Assembly (NCBI RefSeq): GCF_017872555.1
Contig: NZ_JAEDOX010000004.1
Span: 1 to 64,000, forward strand
Direction: 5' to 3'
Length of the DNA stretch: 64,000 nt
DNA from: Ruegeria sp. HKCCSA071
Lineage (GTDB): Bacteria; Pseudomonadota; Alphaproteobacteria; Rhodobacterales; Rhodobacteraceae
Shown: one piece after another, positions 61,832 through 64,000 of the stretch
Layout of the letters: each line of letters starts with the position of its first letter
Numbering within the stretch: the first letter of the stretch is position 1
Translations under genes and position numbers: made by a program
The notes under the pieces: model-generated
What the model was told of the DNA's origin: nothing
Seen by the model: only the letters and a program-made list of their open reading frames with translations
Databases searched by the model: none

Positions 61832-63115
61832 TCAGCCTGCGTCCAAAACTTCCTCGAGGGTGCGCAATCCGGTACGCGGTGCCTGAACAAGCACAGACAT
61901 GTTGCCCGGCTTGTGTTCATTTCGCAGCATTTTCATATGTGCTTCCGGAAGGTCGTTCCAGGCAAACACCTCGGACATACAGGGATCCAGGCGGCGCTCG
62001 ACCATCAGCTTGTTCGCCGCTGCCGCCTGTTTCAGATGGGCAAAATGCGAACCCTGCAGGCGTTTCTGGTGCATCCACATGTAACGCACGTCGAATGTGC
62101 AGTTGAACCCGGACGTCCCCGCACAAATCACAACCATGCCGCCTTTTTTCACCACGAAGGTCGAAACCGGAAAGGTGCTTTCGCCCGGATGCTCGAACAC
62201 CATGTCGACATTGTTGCCCTTGCCGGTGATGTCCCAGATTGCCTTGCCGAACTTGCGGGCCTCTTTGAACCATTCGGCGTATTCGGGCGTATTGACCGTG
62301 GGCAGTTGACCCCAGCAATTAAAATCGCGGCGGTTCAAGACCCCCTTTGCGCCCAGACCCATGACGAAATCACGCTTGCTTTCGTCCGAGATCACCCCGA
62401 TCGCGTTTGCCCCGGCTGTGTTGATCAACTGGATTGCATAAGATCCCAGACCGCCCGAGGCACCCCAGACCAGAACGTTCTGACCCGGTTTCAGGTCGTG
62501 CGGTTCGTGACCAAACAGCATACGATATGCCGTCGCGAGTGTGAGCGTGTAACACGCCGCTTCTTCCCAGGTCAGGTGCTTGGGGCGCGGCATCAACTGT
62601 TGAGCCTGAACGCGCGTGAACTGGCTGAATGAACCATCAGGCGTTTCATAACCCCAGATCCGCTGACTGGTCGAATACATCGGGTCGCCGCCGTTGCATT
62701 CCTCGTCGTCGCCATCGTCCTGATTGCAGTGAATGACAACTTCATCGCCAACCTTCCACCGCTTGACCTTGTCGCCAACGGCCCAAACGATGCCCGATGC
62801 ATCAGAGCCAGCGATATGGTACGGCGCCTTGTGGCCATCAAAGGGGCTAATCGGCTGGCCCAGAGCAGCCCAGACACCATTATAGTTGACGCCTGCCGCC
62901 ATCACCAGAACAAGCACCTCATTGCTGTCAAGCGTGGGTACATCGACCACTTCCTGCTGCATCGCAGTATTTGGCTCGCCGTGGCGTTCCTTTCGGATGG
63001 CCCAAGCGTACATTTGTTTCGGGACATATCCCATCGGAGGGATCTCACCCATTTCATAGAGGTCTTTTTCGGGTGCCTCATACGACGCGATACCGGTTTC
63101 GGTGTCCAAAGCCAT
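61832..63115 (-). CDS. ccr: Crotonyl-CoA carboxylase/reductase
   Basis: A 427-residue NADPH-dependent enzyme of the zinc-free MDR family that reduces and carboxylates crotonyl-CoA to ethylmalonyl-CoA, the defining step of the ethylmalonyl-CoA pathway for acetate and other C2 growth. Long N-terminal extension (YEMGEIPPMGYVPKQMYAW), VLVWGASGGLGSYAIQLI cofactor loop near residue 210, and the CCR-specific HCNQDDGDDEECNGGDPMYS insert are present. AAGGAGG precedes ATG 63115. No other gene of the pathway is in the window. Confidence 0.96.
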   Translation of the reverse strand: MALDTETGIASYEAPEKDLYEMGEIPPMGYVPKQMYAWAIRKERHGEPNTAMQQEVVDVPTLDSNEVLVLVMAAGVNYNGVWAALGQPISPFDGHKAPYHIAGSDASGIVWAVGDKVKRWKVGDEVVIHCNQDDGDDEECNGGDPMYSTSQRIWGYETPDGSFSQFTRVQAQQLMPRPKHLTWEEAACYTLTLATAYRMLFGHEPHDLKPGQNVLVWGASGGLGSYAIQLINTAGANAIGVISDESKRDFVMGLGAKGVLNRRDFNCWGQLPTVNTPEYAEWFKEARKFGKAIWDITGKGNNVDMVFEHPGESTFPVSTFVVKKGGMVVICAGTSGFNCTFDVRYMWMHQKRLQGSHFAHLKQAAAANKLMVERRLDPCMSEVFAWNDLPEAHMKMLRNEHKPGNMSVLVQAPRTGLRTLEEVLDAG

Positions 63116-63195
63116 GCTGGCCTCCTTTTTCAATACTTTTGCCGCGACGCAGAATCGCGTGCTTTATCAGATGAAATATTGGCCGCTGCGAAATA

Positions 63196-63259
63196 TTGCA
63201 ACCTGTTTCGGTGAAAAATTGTAATTTTATGACCCAGCAGTTGCAGAAATTATTTTGCA
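63196..63259. promoter_or_regulatory. Cluster of TTGCA motifs upstream of ccr
   Basis: TTGCA occurs at 63196-63200 (TTGCAA), 63241-63245 and 63255-63259, with a degenerate CTGCGAAA at about 63186. They lie 80-145 bases before the ccr start. Repeated TTTGCAA-like words are the sites of RamB/ScfR-type regulators of short-chain acyl-CoA metabolism, so an operator is plausible. Confidence 0.35.
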
Positions 63260-63270
63260 GACGCAGAATT

Positions 63271-64000
63271 TTAGGGGCGCGCGGAAACCGGTACAGATGC
63301 CGCATAATATTCCAGCAGATCACCGCGTTGCCCAGATGAAGAAAGAATATCTCCCTGCCGCTTGAGAATCCGTCGTTCAATCAACTGGTCCAAAGCGCTT
63401 GATATGGCCGGCGCATTGTCTTGGGTCTGCCTACCATCGCGTTCCATCATCGTCTGAATACAGGACCGCAGATCCAGTTCCGCCATCGGCCCATTGTCAC
63501 GTATCAGCAAACAGGCCGCAGGGGCCGGAACCAACGGGATCGCGTTCTGGATACGCTGCATCAATGTGCGCGCCAGATCGGTCATCATGTCGTCACTGCC
63601 TTCGGCCCGGAACTCTTTCAGGGAAATCGGCATTCCGTACCGGACCGATGCCAGCCCAAACCGCTTGTAGCGTCCGATCACTCGCCGCCAGAATTGCTTG
63701 AAAATCCATCGCGCGATGACACCGATCCGGGCCCGAAAACGACGCTCTTTTCCCAGTGCCGCACGGGTAAGAATAGTGTCTTCAAGCACACGGTCATAAT
63801 TCAAAGCGACGGGAACAAATACGACATCACGCCCCTGCGACGTCGTCCCATCCATTATGTACTTGAGCAATCCAAGCTTTGGGCGGGCGAGCGCTCCTGT
63901 CAGGCTTAAGCCACCTTCTGGAAACATGGCTTGCGTCACACCGGCTTCGGTCGCATGGCGCACATAGGTGGACAGAACCTGCCGGTAGAGCTCGCTACCC
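63271..64000 (-). CDS. PlsB-like acyltransferase (5' end outside the window)
   Basis: A partial minus-strand gene whose frame is still open at 64000. At least 242 residues are visible. FPEGGLSLTG, about 22 residues after the first visible GSELYRQVLSTYV, matches motif III of glycerolipid acyltransferases; DVVFVPVALNYDRVLED is motif IV. The C-terminal part is helical and ends in a polar tail. It is a glycerol-3-phosphate or lysophosphatidate acyltransferase; the PlsB-type extended C terminus favours the first. The catalytic HX4D lies beyond the window. The stop is 155 bases upstream of ccr. Confidence 0.8.
   Translation of the reverse strand, partial: GSELYRQVLSTYVRHATEAGVTQAMFPEGGLSLTGALARPKLGLLKYIMDGTTSQGRDVVFVPVALNYDRVLEDTILTRAALGKERRFRARIGVIARWIFKQFWRRVIGRYKRFGLASVRYGMPISLKEFRAEGSDDMMTDLARTLMQRIQNAIPLVPAPAACLLIRDNGPMAELDLRSCIQTMMERDGRQTQDNAPAISSALDQLIERRILKRQGDILSSSGQRGDLLEYYAASVPVSARP

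Overview
The window reads as the chromosome of a marine alphaproteobacterium of the Rhodobacterales (roseobacter group, Ruegeria-like). This rests on gene content and style: high GC, many 1-4 base stop/start overlaps, a crotonyl-CoA carboxylase/reductase of the ethylmalonyl-CoA pathway, a VPLPA-CTERM surface protein, an RpoH2-type heat-shock sigma factor, a TauE/SafE plus TIGR02186 module, a LuxI/LuxR pair with a candidate CtrA site, and an NsrR-like Rrf2 regulator under a candidate Fnr box. The species is inferred, not proven. I saw no rRNA, tRNA, CRISPR array, prophage or classical insertion sequence; the only mobile-type element is a REP/RAYT unit at the left end.

Layout. 1-3.0 kb: the tail of an unknown gene, a REP-associated transposase (RAYT) carrying a paired REP inside its own reading frame, a VPLPA-CTERM protein, a cold-shock protein and an L,D-transpeptidase. 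3.0-7.0 kb: the divergent tesA / ybbA-ybbP set. 7.0-12.4 kb: NsrR-like regulator, a gamma-glutamylcyclotransferase-like protein, gltX, a DUF1801 protein, a Tat-exported metallo-beta-lactamase-fold enzyme and an FAD oxidoreductase. 12.4-19.7 kb: a hypothetical gene, nadE, an exported 18-repeat MORN protein, an SDR, leuA behind a leucine-rich leader peptide with a hairpin, and rlmJ. 19.9-26.5 kb: the rod-shape operon mreB-mreC-mreD-mrdA-mrdB followed by a GhrA-like reductase. 26.5-33.0 kb (minus strand): M3 oligopeptidase; coaBC-dut-moeB; rpoH2-chaN. 33.1-36.7 kb: cobU-cobC, a GST with a YHS-like tail, and yifB. 36.7-40.2 kb: rsmI-yraN-gshB divergent from an LpoA-like lipoprotein. 40.2-44.5 kb: glnD-murJ. 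44.5-50.0 kb: a rhomboid-fold protein lacking its catalytic residues, trpS, ilvE, a universal stress protein, an HCCA-isomerase-like protein and nifU-tsaB-rimI. 50.2-54.9 kb: a complete BMP-type (nucleoside) ABC importer. 55.0-57.7 kb: two tandem TauE/SafE exporters and TIGR02186. 57.7-61.6 kb (minus strand): small ORF-luxR-luxI-recD-like helicase-SDR. 61.8-64 kb: ccr and the 3' part of a PlsB-like acyltransferase that runs off the window.

Most of the window is housekeeping. The parts that reward a second look are regulatory or structural: the REP pair inserted in frame in its own RAYT; the quorum-sensing operon, with a TTAA-N7-TTAA CtrA-type site, an overlapping small ORF, a luxR lacking a Shine-Dalgarno sequence and a hairpin that masks the luxI Shine-Dalgarno; the leuA leader; the pseudo-rhomboid; the GST-YHS fusion; and repeated TTGCA motifs in front of ccr. 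Positions were read by eye from the sequence. No database search, alignment or folding program was run.
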